Source: Pseudomonas fildesensis (GTDB lineage: Bacteria > Pseudomonadota > Gammaproteobacteria > Pseudomonadales > Pseudomonadaceae). Taken from it: a stretch of 64,000 bases of DNA. This document shows positions 42,122 to 51,297 of the stretch, one piece after another. The position numbers and the translations under genes were made by a program. Location of the stretch: contig NZ_LFMW01000002.1 in the NCBI RefSeq assembly GCF_001050345.1, positions 1 to 64,000 of the forward strand. Direction: 5' to 3'. The notes beneath the pieces are model-generated. The model was not told the DNA's origin. It ran no database searches and saw only the letters and a list, made by a program, of their open reading frames with translations. Each line of letters begins with the position of its first letter. Position 1 is the first letter of the stretch.

Positions 42122-43102
42122 ATGAAACTGAAAAACACCTTGGGCTTGGCCATTGGTTCTCTTATTGCCGCTACTTCTTTCGGCGTTCTGGCACAAGGCC
42201 AAGGCGCAGTTGAAGGCGAGCTGTTCTACAAGAAGCAGTACAACGATAGCGTTAAGCACATCGAAGACGGCTTCAACCCAGGCGCTCGCATTGGTTATTT
42301 CCTGACCGACGACCTCGAGCTGAACCTGTCGTACGACAAAACCAACCACACCCGTTCGAACGACGGTACTGGCAGCCAGAAAATCAAAGGCGACACTGGT
42401 AGCCTGGTTGGTACCTACCACTTCGGTCAGGCTGGCGTTGACTCCCTGCGTCCATACGTAGAAGGTGGTTTCGGTCACCAGAGCCGTGGCAACGTACGTG
42501 CTGACGGCCACAGCGGTCGCGATCAGTCCACTCTGGCTATCGTTGGTACCGGCGTGAAGTACTACTTCACCAACAACCTGTACGCTCGTGCCGGTGTTGA
42601 AGCTGACTACGCAATGGACAACGGCAAGTGGGACTACTCCGCACTGGTCGGCCTGGGCGTGAACTTCGGCGGTAACGCTGGCGCAGCTGCTCCAGCTCCT
42701 ACCCCAGCACCAGCTCCAGAGCCAGTTCCAGAGCCAGAAGCTCCGGTTGCTCAGGTTGTTCGTGTTGAGCTGGACGTTAAGTTCGACTTCGACAAGGCCG
42801 TTGTTAAGCCTAACAGCTACGGCGACGTGAAAAACCTGGCCGACTTCATGGCTCAGTACCCAGCTACCAACGTAGAAGTTGCTGGTCACACTGACTCCGT
42901 AGGTCCAGACGCTTACAACCAGAAGCTGTCCCAGCGTCGTGCTGACGCTGTTAAGCAAGTCCTGGTTAAAGACGGCGTTGCTGCTGGCCGTATCACCTCC
43001 GTAGGTTACGGCGAGTCCCGCCCAGTTGCTGACAACGCAACTGAAGCTGGTCGTGCTGTTAACCGTCGCGTAGAAGCGTCGGTTGAAGCTCAAGCTCAGT
43101 AA
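42122..43102 (+). CDS. oprF: Outer membrane porin OprF
   Basis: OprF (326 residues) is the major outer membrane porin and peptidoglycan anchor. It has a signal peptide (LGLAIGSLIAATSFGVLAQG, cleavage near 24), an eight-strand beta-barrel domain to about 180, and a Pro/Ala-rich linker (APAPTPAPAPEPVPEPEAP). The OmpA-like peptidoglycan-binding domain has DFDKAVVKPNSYGDVKNLAD, VAGHTDSVGPDAYNQKLSQR and VGYGESRPVADN. A TACAAT box lies about 25 bp before the ATG, and SigX-dependent transcription is expected. A strong terminator follows. Codon use is highly biased, as expected for an abundant protein. Confidence 0.97.
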   Translation: MKLKNTLGLAIGSLIAATSFGVLAQGQGAVEGELFYKKQYNDSVKHIEDGFNPGARIGYFLTDDLELNLSYDKTNHTRSNDGTGSQKIKGDTGSLVGTYHFGQAGVDSLRPYVEGGFGHQSRGNVRADGHSGRDQSTLAIVGTGVKYYFTNNLYARAGVEADYAMDNGKWDYSALVGLGVNFGGNAGAAAPAPTPAPAPEPVPEPEAPVAQVVRVELDVKFDFDKAVVKPNSYGDVKNLADFMAQYPATNVEVAGHTDSVGPDAYNQKLSQRRADAVKQVLVKDGVAAGRITSVGYGESRPVADNATEAGRAVNRRVEASVEAQAQ

Positions 43103-43116
43103 TTACTGAGTGGTAG

Positions 43117-43147
43117 AAAAAAGCCCGGCTTAGGCCGGGCTTTTTTT
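43117..43147 (+). terminator. oprF terminator
   Basis: AAAAAAGCCCGGC (43117-43129), loop TTA, GGCCGGGC and then TTTTTTT: a strong intrinsic terminator 15 bp after the oprF stop. The A-run lets it also serve the convergent cobA. Confidence 0.95.
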
Positions 43148-43162
43148 CGCCTGCGATTTACC

Positions 43163-43906
43163 TCAGGCGCTTGCTGCTACGGCGACATAAGCAGCCTGTT
43201 CTGCAGCGGCAACGCTACCGATGACCAGGATCGCCGGGCTCTTCAAGGCGAACGCCTGTGCATCCTCCTGCATGCGTGACAGTTCGCTGCGGCATTCGCG
43301 CTGCTGCGGCAATGAGGCATTTTCGATCATCGCCACCGGCATGTTCGCGGCCATGCCACCTTCCAGCAATTGCTCGCGAATCTCCTCCAGCTTCGCCACC
43401 CCCATATAGATCACCAGCGTCGTGCCGCCTTCGGCCAATGCGCGCCAGTTCAACTGGCTGTCATCCTGGGTATGCGCCGTGACCAGCGTCACCCCGCGAC
43501 TGACACCGCGCAACGTCAGCGGAATAGCACAATTCGTCGCCCCGGCCAGGCCCGCCGTAATGCCATTGACCAACTCCACCTCGATCCCGCGTTCGCGCAG
43601 CCACATTGCTTCTTCACCACCCCGGCCGAAAATGCACGGGTCACCGCCCTTGAGTCGCACCACGCACTTGCCTTGGCGCGCATAACGCAGCATCAGGCGA
43701 TGGATAAAATCCTGCGGTGTAGAGCGACAGCCGCCACGCTTTCCTACAGTGATCACCCGCGAATTGGCGCAATGTTCCAGCACTGCCGGGTTGACCAGGT
43801 CATCGATCAGCACCACATCGGCCTCGTGCATCGCCCGTACCGCCTTGAGGGTCAGCAGCTCCGGATCACCGGGCCCAGCGCCCACCAACCAGACTTTTGC
43901 GCTCAT
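43163..43906 (-). CDS. cobA: Uroporphyrinogen-III C-methyltransferase
   Basis: This 247-residue SAM-dependent methylase makes precorrin-2 from uroporphyrinogen III. It provides siroheme, the cofactor of the nitrite reductase encoded upstream. It has VWLVGAGPGDPELLTLKAVR (GxGxG), RLKGGDPCIFGRGGEEAMW, GITAGLAGATNCAIPLTLRG and TLVIYMGVAKLEEI. It is the last gene of nirB-nirD-nasC-cobA, with GAGGGG overlapping the end of nasC as its ribosome binding site. The ATG at 43906 is the family start. Confidence 0.94.
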   Translation of the reverse strand: MSAKVWLVGAGPGDPELLTLKAVRAMHEADVVLIDDLVNPAVLEHCANSRVITVGKRGGCRSTPQDFIHRLMLRYARQGKCVVRLKGGDPCIFGRGGEEAMWLRERGIEVELVNGITAGLAGATNCAIPLTLRGVSRGVTLVTAHTQDDSQLNWRALAEGGTTLVIYMGVAKLEEIREQLLEGGMAANMPVAMIENASLPQQRECRSELSRMQEDAQAFALKSPAILVIGSVAAAEQAAYVAVAASA

Positions 43907-43916
43907 GTTGTTCCCC

Positions 43917-46625
43917 TCACACACTGATTGCGATTGGCTGCGGGTTGCTGGCCAATAGACGTTTGATTTCCGGTACACAGGAGCCGCATTGCGTGCCGCA
44001 CCCCAGTTCCTGTTTGAGCCCATCCAGGCCCAGGCCACGGGCAATGCCGGCGCACACCGCGTTTTCGCTGACGTTTTTGCAGTTACACAGGATCTTGCTG
44101 CTGGCCGCGGCGGCGCCCGGTGGTGCGCTTAATGGCGCCAATAGCCAGCGCCGCAGTTGGTCGTCGGTACGACCTTCAAACCACAGGCTCTGCAGCCAAT
44201 GGCGCGCCAGGGTTTCACCGGCCAGGCGCACCGCAGTAATACGGCCTTTCTCGATTTTCACGCGCTTGCCAATTGAGCGGCGCGGGTCGTCATAAGCCAT
44301 CACCGGGCCGTCATGCAGGCCCAGCAGCTGGTCTATTTGGGTCAGCAAGTGCAGATCGGGCGCCTCGCTGTGCGCCGCGCGCACCAGCAGCGCCGGCCGC
44401 TCACGCCCGGCCAGGCTCAGGCTGACGTAGGCAAAACCCTCGCACAGCGGGCGCAAGGCTTCCAAATGCTGCTGCACATTGCCTTCTATCAATGCAAACA
44501 GCTGCCAGGGCAGTTGCACCGCTTCCAGGCGTACGCCGCTGTGCTTGAGTTCCGGCTGCTTCGACAAGGGATCGAAAGCCGGCAGGGTGAGGACATTGAC
44601 GCCACCCTTGAGGAAACGGTCGCCCCAGTGCATCGGCAGAAAAGCTTGGCCAGGCCGCACGCTGTCATCACTGCTGACAGCGACGATCACGTTGCCGCGC
44701 CGGCTTTTCAGGTTGACCAGGTCACCTTCCTTGAAGCGATGGCGGCGCAGTTCATCCGGGTGCAGGCTCAGCAATGCCTCGTTGACATGCCCGAACAGCT
44801 GCGCCGCCGTGCCAGTGCGGCTCATGCCATGCCACTGGTCGCGCAGGCGGCCCGTGATCAGGGTCAGGGGGAAGCGTGCGTCGCGCTGCTCCTTGGCGGC
44901 GTGGTAGGGGTCGGCGACAAAGTGTGCACGGCCGCTGTCGGTCGGGAAAACAGCATCGGTGTACAGGCGCGGCGTTCCGGTCTGTGCGCCCGTGGGAAAT
45001 GGCCACTGTTGCGGGCCGATCTGGTCGAGCAGGGCATGGCTGATGCCAGACAAGTCCAGGTCGCGGTCACGGGTCAGTAGTTTGTACTCATCGAAGATCT
45101 GCGCCGGTTGCTCAAAGGCAAACAGGCTGCTCAACCCCGGACGCAGTCGACGCTCCAGGCGCTGTGCGAAATCCACGGTAATTGCCCAGTCCGGCCGCGC
45201 TTCTCCCGGTGGGAAGATCGCCCGGCGCACGTGGGAGATGCGCCGTTCGGAGTTGGTGACCGTGCCTTCCTTTTCACCCCAACTGGCGGCGGGCAACAAC
45301 AGGTCGGCGTAGGCGACGGTTTCAGTCGTGCGAAAGGCCTCCTGTAACACCACAAAGGGGCACGCGGCCAAGGCTGCGCGCACGGCGTTCTGGTCTGGCA
45401 GTGATTGGGCGGGATTAGTGCAGGCAATCCACAGCGCCTTGATCTTCCCGGCCTGCACCTGTTCAAACAGTTCGATAGCGGTGAGGCCGGTCGCAGCGGG
45501 CAGTTTATCTACGCCCCAATAAGCAGCGACCTGCGCGCGATGTTCAGGATTGGCTGCTTCACGATGGCCTGGCAGCAAGTTCGACAAGCTGCCGGTTTCG
45601 CGCCCACCCATGGCGTTCGGCTGGCCTGTCAGGGAAAACGGCCCGCAACCTGGCCGGCCGATGGTGCCAGTGGCCAGATGCAGATTGATCAGGGCGCTGT
45701 TTTTCGCACTGCCGGCAGTGGATTGGTTCAGCCCCATGCACCACAGCGACAGAAAACTGCTGGAGGTGCCCACCCACTCGGCACACTGGCGCAGCTGTTC
45801 AACACTTATTCCGCACAGTTGCGTCACCATCTGCGGCGTGTAGTCATGTACCAGGCGTTTCAGTTCGGCCAATCCATCGGTATGCGCCTGGATAAAGTCG
45901 CCATCGATCCAGTCTTCCCACAACAACAGATGCAAAATCCCATGGAACAGCGCGACATCCGTACCCGGCAGGATTGCCAGGTGCAGGTCAGCCAAGTCGC
46001 AGGTATCCGTACGCCTTGGATCAATGACTACCACTTTCATCTGCGGGCGCCGCGCCTTGGCTTCCTCCAGGCGTCGGAACAGTACCGGATGAGCGTAGGC
46101 CATGTTGCTGCCGACGATCATCACGCAATCGCTGGACTCCAGGTCTTCATAACTGCATGGCGGTGCATCGGCGCCCAGGCTGCGCTTGTAGCCGACCACC
46201 GCCGAAGACATGCACAGCCGCGAGTTGCTATCGATATTGTTGGTGCCCACCAGCGCGCGGGCCAGCTTGTTGAAGCTGTAATAGTCCTCGGTCAGCAGTT
46301 GACCGGAGATATAGAAGGCCACGCTGTCCGGCCCGTGTTCGGCGATGGTCTCGGCGAACACGTTGGCCGCATGTTCCAGTGCGGTGTCCCAGTCGGTGCG
46401 CGTACGCGCCAGCCCTTTGCCCAGGCGTAATTCCGGGTACAACGCACGGGCGCTCAGGTCGCCGGTCAGGTGCAGGCTCGCACCTTTGCTGCACAGCTTG
46501 CCGAAGTTAGCCGGATGGCTCGGGTCACCTTGCACGCCGAGGATCTGCTCGCCGTCATGCTCGATCAGCACGCCGCAACCCACCCCGCAATAACAGCAGG
46601 TGGACGCGGTGGTCTGGCGGTTCAT
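43917..46625 (-). CDS. nasC: Assimilatory nitrate reductase, Mo-bisMGD type
   Basis: This 902-residue enzyme reduces nitrate to nitrite for assimilation. The N-terminal [4Fe-4S] motif reads CCYCGVGCGV and KLCSKG. Mo-bisMGD domains follow (NSRLCMSSAVVGYKRSLGAD, GLNQSTAGSAKNSALINLHL and the C-terminal LTLITGRLRDQWHGMSRTG). A BFD-like [2Fe-2S] domain closes it (CNCKNVSENAV through GTQCGSCVPEIKRLL). The ATG overlaps the nirD stop by 1 nt (TGATG). Gene order matches PA1779-PA1781 of PAO1, where this gene is also called nasC. Confidence 0.96.
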   Translation of the reverse strand: MNRQTTASTCCYCGVGCGVLIEHDGEQILGVQGDPSHPANFGKLCSKGASLHLTGDLSARALYPELRLGKGLARTRTDWDTALEHAANVFAETIAEHGPDSVAFYISGQLLTEDYYSFNKLARALVGTNNIDSNSRLCMSSAVVGYKRSLGADAPPCSYEDLESSDCVMIVGSNMAYAHPVLFRRLEEAKARRPQMKVVVIDPRRTDTCDLADLHLAILPGTDVALFHGILHLLLWEDWIDGDFIQAHTDGLAELKRLVHDYTPQMVTQLCGISVEQLRQCAEWVGTSSSFLSLWCMGLNQSTAGSAKNSALINLHLATGTIGRPGCGPFSLTGQPNAMGGRETGSLSNLLPGHREAANPEHRAQVAAYWGVDKLPAATGLTAIELFEQVQAGKIKALWIACTNPAQSLPDQNAVRAALAACPFVVLQEAFRTTETVAYADLLLPAASWGEKEGTVTNSERRISHVRRAIFPPGEARPDWAITVDFAQRLERRLRPGLSSLFAFEQPAQIFDEYKLLTRDRDLDLSGISHALLDQIGPQQWPFPTGAQTGTPRLYTDAVFPTDSGRAHFVADPYHAAKEQRDARFPLTLITGRLRDQWHGMSRTGTAAQLFGHVNEALLSLHPDELRRHRFKEGDLVNLKSRRGNVIVAVSSDDSVRPGQAFLPMHWGDRFLKGGVNVLTLPAFDPLSKQPELKHSGVRLEAVQLPWQLFALIEGNVQQHLEALRPLCEGFAYVSLSLAGRERPALLVRAAHSEAPDLHLLTQIDQLLGLHDGPVMAYDDPRRSIGKRVKIEKGRITAVRLAGETLARHWLQSLWFEGRTDDQLRRWLLAPLSAPPGAAAASSKILCNCKNVSENAVCAGIARGLGLDGLKQELGCGTQCGSCVPEIKRLLASNPQPIAISV

Positions 46626-46942
46626 CAACCGGCGTCCCGCAGGGCCAGCATCACCCGGCCGTTTTCCACGCGGGCGGGGTGATGATGGGCGCAGCCGATA
46701 TCCGGGGCCTGGGCTTCCCCGGAGGCCAGGTCGATCTGCCAGTTGTGCAGCGGGCAGGCCACGCGTTTGCCGTAGATCAAGCCTTGGGACAGCGGGCCGC
46801 CCTTGTGCGGACAGCGGTCGTCGAGGGCGAAAACTTCGTCGTCGCTGGTACGAAAAATCGCGATATCGCCTTTCGGCCCGCTGATGATGCGCGAGCCCAG
46901 GGCGTTGATTTCTTCGAGGGCGCAGATATCCAGCCAGTTCAT
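46625..46942 (-). CDS. nirD: Nitrite reductase small subunit NirD
   Basis: NirD (105 residues) is the Rieske-type small subunit of NADH-dependent nitrite reductase. Both ligand pairs are present, DRCPHKGGPLSQG and ACPLHNWQIDL (C-x-H and C-x2-H). It can therefore hold a [2Fe-2S] cluster, unlike enteric NirD. The ATG overlaps the nirB stop by 4 nt, and its own stop overlaps the nasC ATG by 1 nt, so the three are tightly coupled. Confidence 0.95.
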   Translation of the reverse strand: MNWLDICALEEINALGSRIISGPKGDIAIFRTSDDEVFALDDRCPHKGGPLSQGLIYGKRVACPLHNWQIDLASGEAQAPDIGCAHHHPARVENGRVMLALRDAG

Positions 46943-49392
46943 GCCGGTACCTCCAAATGTTTGACGGGAATGACGTCGAACTCCTTTTTCAGCAGCGGCT
47001 GTTCCAGGCGTTCTTTCCACGGGTCCTGTTCGAATGACAGCGAGAACTGCAGGCGCTCGTTGAGGGCCTGGCGGCGGGCCGGGTCTTCCAATACGGCTTT
47101 CTTGATGTGCTCCATGCCCACCCGCTGCAAGTAGTGCACGGTGCGTTCCAGATAGAAGGCCTCTTCTCGGTACAGCTGCAGGAACGCGCCGTTGTATTCG
47201 CGCACTTCTTCGGCGGTTTTCAGCTTGACGAAGAACTCTGCGACTTCGGTCTTGATCCCGCCGTTGCCGCCGATGTACATCTCCCAGCCGGAGTCGACGC
47301 CGATAATTCCCACGTCCTTGATGCCCGCTTCCGAGCAATTGCGTGGGCAACCGGAGACCGCCAGCTTGACCTTGTGCGGAGACCACATATTAAACAGGTC
47401 ATGCTCCAGCTCGATGCCCAGTTGCGTGGAGTTTTGTGTACCGAAGCGGCAGAACTCGCTGCCGACGCAGGTTTTCACGGTACGGATGGATTTGCCGTAG
47501 GCGTGGCCCGACGGCATGTCGAGGTCTTTCCATACGCCAGGTAAATCCTGCTTCTTGATGCCGAGCAAGTCGATGCGTTGGCCGCCGGTGACCTTGACCA
47601 TCGGCACGTTGTACTTGTCGGCCACATCGGCGATGCGCCGCAGTTCCGAAGGATTGGTCACACCGCCCCACATCCTTGGGACTACTGAGTAGGTGCCGTC
47701 TTTCTGAATATTGGCGTGGGCCCGTTCGTTGATCAGCCGCGATTGCGGGTCGTCCTTGGCCTCGCCGGGCCAGGTGGAAATCAGGTAGTAGTTCAACGCC
47801 GGCCGGCAGGTGGCGCAGCCGTTGGGCGTGCGCCAGTTCAGGTAGCTCATGGTGCCGGCAATGGTCAGCAGGTGCTGGTCGCGGATGGCCTGGCGGATTT
47901 GCCCGTGGTTGAGGTCGCTGCAGCCGCAGATGGCTTTTTCGCTCTTTGGCTTGACGTCAGCCGCACCGCCCACGGTGTTGATCAGGATCTGTTCCACCAG
48001 CCCGACGCAGGAACCACAGGAACTGGCCGCCTTGGTGTGCTTTTTCACCTCATCGACACTGAACAGCCCCTGCTCCTGGATCGCCTTGACGATGGTGCCT
48101 TTGCACACGCCGTTGCACCCGCAGACTTCAGCGTTGTCGGCCATGCTCATGGCTTTGTCCTGGCCTTGGTGGCCTACATCGCCAAGAGCGTTTTCGCCGA
48201 ACATCAGGTGATCGCGGATCTCGCCGATGGCGTGGTTCTCACGGATCTGTCGGAAATACCAACCGCCGTCGGCAGTATCGCCGTACAGGCAGGCGCCGAC
48301 CAGGATGTCGTCCTTGATCACCAGCTTTTTGTACACCCCGCCAATCGGGTCGGAGAGGGTGATGGTCTCGGTGCCTTCACCGCCCATGAAGTCGCCGGCG
48401 GAAAACAGGTCAATGCCGGTGACTTTCAGCTTGGTCGACGTCACCGAGCCCTTGTAGGTGGCGAAGCCCAACTGGGCCAGGTGGTTGGCGCAGACCTTGG
48501 CCTGTTCGAACAACGGCGCCACCAGGCCATAGGCAATGCCGCGATGGCTGGCGCATTCGCCGATGGCGTAGATGCGCGGGTCGTAGGTTTGCAGCGTGTC
48601 GTTGACCAGAATCCCACGGTTGCACGGGATGCCGGATTTTTCCGCGAGTTCGGTGTTAGGACGAATCCCGGCGGCCATCACCACCAGGTCGGCGGGGATG
48701 ATGTCGCCATTCTTGAATTGCACCGAGCCGACGCGGCCATTGCCAGCGTCGTGCAGGGCTTGGGTCTGTTCGCACAGGCGAAACACCAGGCCACGGCTTT
48801 CCAGCTCGGTTTGCAGCAGTTGGCCGCTGGTCTTGTCCAGTTGCCGTTCCAACAGCCATTCGCCGATGTGCACCACGGTCACGTGCATGCCGCGCAGCAT
48901 CAGGCCGTTGGCGGCTTCCAGCCCAAGCAGGCCGCCACCGATGACCACGGCGTGTGTGTGGGTCTTGGCGGTGTCGATCATGGCCTGGGTGTCGGCGATG
49001 TCGCGGTAACCGATCACGCCCTGCAAGGTATTGCCGGGAATCGGCAGGATAAACGGCGTCGAGCCGGTGGCGATCAGCAGGCGATCGTACTCGGCCTCGG
49101 TGCCGTCGTCGGCGATGACCTTGCGTTTGACCCGATCGATCGTCACCACTTTGCGGTTGAGCAGCAGCTTGACGTTGTTGTCCAGGTACCAGCTCAGGTC
49201 GTTGAGCACGATTTCTTCGAAGGTCTGTTCACCGGCCAGCACCGGCGACAGCAGGATGCGGTTGTAGTTGGTGTGAGGCTCGGCGCCGAATACGGTGATG
49301 TCGTACAGCTCGCTGCTCAGCTTAAGCAGTTCTTCAAGGGTGCGAACCCCGGCCATGCCGTTGCCGATCATCACCAATTTGAGTTTTTTCAT
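46939..49392 (-). CDS. nirB: NADH-dependent nitrite reductase large subunit NirB
   Basis: NirB (817 residues) reduces nitrite to ammonium with NADH. The N-terminal FAD/NAD oxidoreductase has GNGMAGVRTLEELL and AVVIGGGLLGLEAANGLMLR. Two BFD-like [2Fe-2S] modules follow (CGCNGVCKGTIVKAI; SCGSCVGLVEQI and CGCSDLNHGQIRQAI). The siroheme/[4Fe-4S] domain holds CVGSEFCRFG and SGCPRNCSEAGIKDVG. The ATG at 49392 gives MKKLKLVMIGNG. It is first in its operon, behind a leader with hexaloop hairpins and a terminator. Confidence 0.97.
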   Translation of the reverse strand: MKKLKLVMIGNGMAGVRTLEELLKLSSELYDITVFGAEPHTNYNRILLSPVLAGEQTFEEIVLNDLSWYLDNNVKLLLNRKVVTIDRVKRKVIADDGTEAEYDRLLIATGSTPFILPIPGNTLQGVIGYRDIADTQAMIDTAKTHTHAVVIGGGLLGLEAANGLMLRGMHVTVVHIGEWLLERQLDKTSGQLLQTELESRGLVFRLCEQTQALHDAGNGRVGSVQFKNGDIIPADLVVMAAGIRPNTELAEKSGIPCNRGILVNDTLQTYDPRIYAIGECASHRGIAYGLVAPLFEQAKVCANHLAQLGFATYKGSVTSTKLKVTGIDLFSAGDFMGGEGTETITLSDPIGGVYKKLVIKDDILVGACLYGDTADGGWYFRQIRENHAIGEIRDHLMFGENALGDVGHQGQDKAMSMADNAEVCGCNGVCKGTIVKAIQEQGLFSVDEVKKHTKAASSCGSCVGLVEQILINTVGGAADVKPKSEKAICGCSDLNHGQIRQAIRDQHLLTIAGTMSYLNWRTPNGCATCRPALNYYLISTWPGEAKDDPQSRLINERAHANIQKDGTYSVVPRMWGGVTNPSELRRIADVADKYNVPMVKVTGGQRIDLLGIKKQDLPGVWKDLDMPSGHAYGKSIRTVKTCVGSEFCRFGTQNSTQLGIELEHDLFNMWSPHKVKLAVSGCPRNCSEAGIKDVGIIGVDSGWEMYIGGNGGIKTEVAEFFVKLKTAEEVREYNGAFLQLYREEAFYLERTVHYLQRVGMEHIKKAVLEDPARRQALNERLQFSLSFEQDPWKERLEQPLLKKEFDVIPVKHLEVPA

Positions 49393-49430
49393 GTCGTTCT
49401 CCGCAATGGCTCGACAAATCTTGCGCAAAC

Positions 49431-49520
49431 AAAAAAAGGCGTCCCCGCTAGTTACCTAGCGAGGACGCCTTTGTCCTGGTCCCGTTCTCTCGGGAAGCTC
49501 GACCCTTCGACGTTGAAGGG
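49431..49520 (-). promoter_or_regulatory. NasT/ANTAR leader and attenuator of nirB
   Basis: Read on the minus strand, the order is a hairpin CCCTTC-AACGTC-GAAGGG (49503-49520), a hairpin TCCCG-AGAGAA-CGGGA (49480-49495) and a hairpin AGGAC-AAAGGC-GTCCT (49462-49477). The right arm of the last overlaps the terminator stem (49436-49472, followed by T7). All three hexaloops have A1 and G4, the hallmark of RNA sites bound by ANTAR proteins. NasT, encoded in this window, should bind and prevent termination. The terminator lies about 40 bp before the ATG. Confidence 0.8.
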
Positions 49521-49550
49521 GCGGCTATATGTGTGTTGTTGGGAAAGCTA

Positions 49551-49568
49551 ATGCAGTGGTTGTGCCAA
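49551..49568 (-). promoter_or_regulatory. Sigma-54 promoter of nirB-nirD-nasC-cobA
   Basis: The minus strand reads TTGGCACAACCACTGCAT, with GG and GC spaced exactly 10 bases (-24/-12). It matches the sigma-54 consensus TGGCAC-N5-TTGCA well. It is about 30 bp before the first hexaloop, so transcription starts at the leader. Nitrogen control through NtrC is expected. Confidence 0.8.
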
Positions 49569-49626
49569 GTTGCGTCGCTCCCGGTTTTATTGGGCGTGCG
49601 CGCGGCCTGCCGTAGCGTTTTGCTCT

Positions 49627-51297
49627 TTAGTGGTGCAACAGCCAGTACAACAGCACCAGATTGATCAGCAGTGAGACCAGGGCCAGGGTTCGCCAGACCT
49701 TCAGCGGTTCGCGCTCCAGCAGCGGGCGTGGCCGCACACTGAGTTCGCGGCGGTCCGCCTGTTCCAGCACCAGCAACCATTCTTCAGCAGTTTCATAGCG
49801 TTGCGCAGGGGCAGCGGCCACGGCCCGTTCCAGGCTGTGGGGCAGCCAGTCCGGCAAATCTGGGCGATAGCGGCTGGCGCTGATGGGCTGGGTAAAGCGG
49901 GGCCGCTGGAAGGCTTCGATTTCGCCGTAGGGATAATGCCCTGTCAGCAGGTAATACAAACTGACACCGACGCTGTACAAATCCTGTTGCGACGTAGGGC
50001 GGTCGCCATTAAAAGCTTCCGGTGCGATAAAACTCGGGGTGCCGGGCAGCAGGTGGGCGCGGTCTTCGGAGAGCCCGGGGCAATAAGCCAGACCGAAATC
50101 CAGCACGCGCAATTCACCGTCGTCGCCCAGCAACAGGTTTTCCGGCTTGATGTCGCGGTGCAGGATTTGTCGGCGATGCAGCATGCCTATTGCCCGCAAC
50201 AAACGCTCGGCGATGGACTGCCATTGTGCCAGTGGCAAAGGGCCTTGTTGCTCGAACAGTTCGGCCAGGGTTTGCCCCGAATATTCGCGCATCACGTAGT
50301 ACAAATGCTGACGCCCGCTGGCGGCATGAACTTCAGGGAACGCGCGCCCGGCAACCCGCCTCAGAAACCATTCTTCCGAGAGCAAGGCTTGGCCGGCGTC
50401 GCTGTCATCGTCGCGGCTTAAAGGCAGGGTTTTCAGCAGCCAGGGTTGCTGCTGGGCATCACGTACCCGGTACAACAACGACTGTCGACTCTGCCCCAGC
50501 ACGCTTTCCACCTGCCAGCCTTCAAAGTGCTGGCCGGCTTTCAGCGGCGGCGGCAGCGGCCATTGCTGCAACTGCACCAGTGCGTCGCCGAGGGTGGCGG
50601 CGCCAAGGGTGTCGACGCGCACCAGCAAGGCGCTGGCATTGTCCTGGCTGCCCGCCAGGTGCGCGGCGTTGACCAGTGTGTTCACCGCCAGGTCGAGGTC
50701 GGTTTGCTCACGCAGAATCGCACTGATGCTGTGATCGCCCAACGTGGCCCACACGCCATCGCTGAGCACCAGGAAGCATTCGCCCTCATGCAGTTCGCCA
50801 TCGAGAAAGTCCAGCACCAGGTGTTGATCCAGGCCAAGCGCGCGCTTGAGCACATGCTGCATGCCCGGCTGCTCCCAGACGTGATCCTCGCTGATGCGCA
50901 GTAACGTGTCGTCTCGCCAGCGATACACCCGGCAATCGCCCACATGGGCCAGGGTAAAACGCTGGCCGCGAAACACCAGGGCACTGAGGGTGGTCAGCAA
51001 CGGCTGGCCACCTCCGTTGGCCTGCAACCAGCGATTCTGCGCCAACAATAAACGTTCGAGCGCCTGGGCCACGCCCCAGGTTTGCGGCGTGGCGTAGTAA
51101 TCCAGCGCCAGGGCCTGCAAGGTCGAGCGCGCGGCCAGGCCGCCGTCGGCACATTGGCTGACGCCGTCGGCCATCGCACACAGGTAGCCTTTGCTCGCGG
51201 CCAATTCCGCCACCGGGGTGACTACGCGCAGGGCATCCTGGTTTTCCGCGCGTGGGCCGATGGCGCTGGCCTGGGCGACGCTCAGTTGCAGGCTCAT
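49627..51297 (-). CDS. PP2C phosphatase - Ser/Thr kinase fusion
   Basis: The protein has 556 residues. Residues 1-240 are a PP2C phosphatase (ENQDAL, AMADGVSQCADGG, LAHVGDCRVYR, LSDGVWATLGDH). Residues about 265-525 are a Hanks kinase (LLKTLPL with the ATP Lys, LHRDIKPENLLLGDDGE, VLDFGLAYC, PGTPSFIAPE). A single C-terminal membrane helix (LALVSLLINLVLLYWLL) anchors it in the inner membrane with both domains inside. It overlaps the nasA stop by 1 nt (TGATG) and shares its promoter. Control of nitrate uptake or reduction is likely, and the order matches PA1782-PA1783. Targets are unknown. Confidence 0.9.
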   Translation of the reverse strand: MSLQLSVAQASAIGPRAENQDALRVVTPVAELAASKGYLCAMADGVSQCADGGLAARSTLQALALDYYATPQTWGVAQALERLLLAQNRWLQANGGGQPLLTTLSALVFRGQRFTLAHVGDCRVYRWRDDTLLRISEDHVWEQPGMQHVLKRALGLDQHLVLDFLDGELHEGECFLVLSDGVWATLGDHSISAILREQTDLDLAVNTLVNAAHLAGSQDNASALLVRVDTLGAATLGDALVQLQQWPLPPPLKAGQHFEGWQVESVLGQSRQSLLYRVRDAQQQPWLLKTLPLSRDDDSDAGQALLSEEWFLRRVAGRAFPEVHAASGRQHLYYVMREYSGQTLAELFEQQGPLPLAQWQSIAERLLRAIGMLHRRQILHRDIKPENLLLGDDGELRVLDFGLAYCPGLSEDRAHLLPGTPSFIAPEAFNGDRPTSQQDLYSVGVSLYYLLTGHYPYGEIEAFQRPRFTQPISASRYRPDLPDWLPHSLERAVAAAPAQRYETAEEWLLVLEQADRRELSVRPRPLLEREPLKVWRTLALVSLLINLVLLYWLLHH

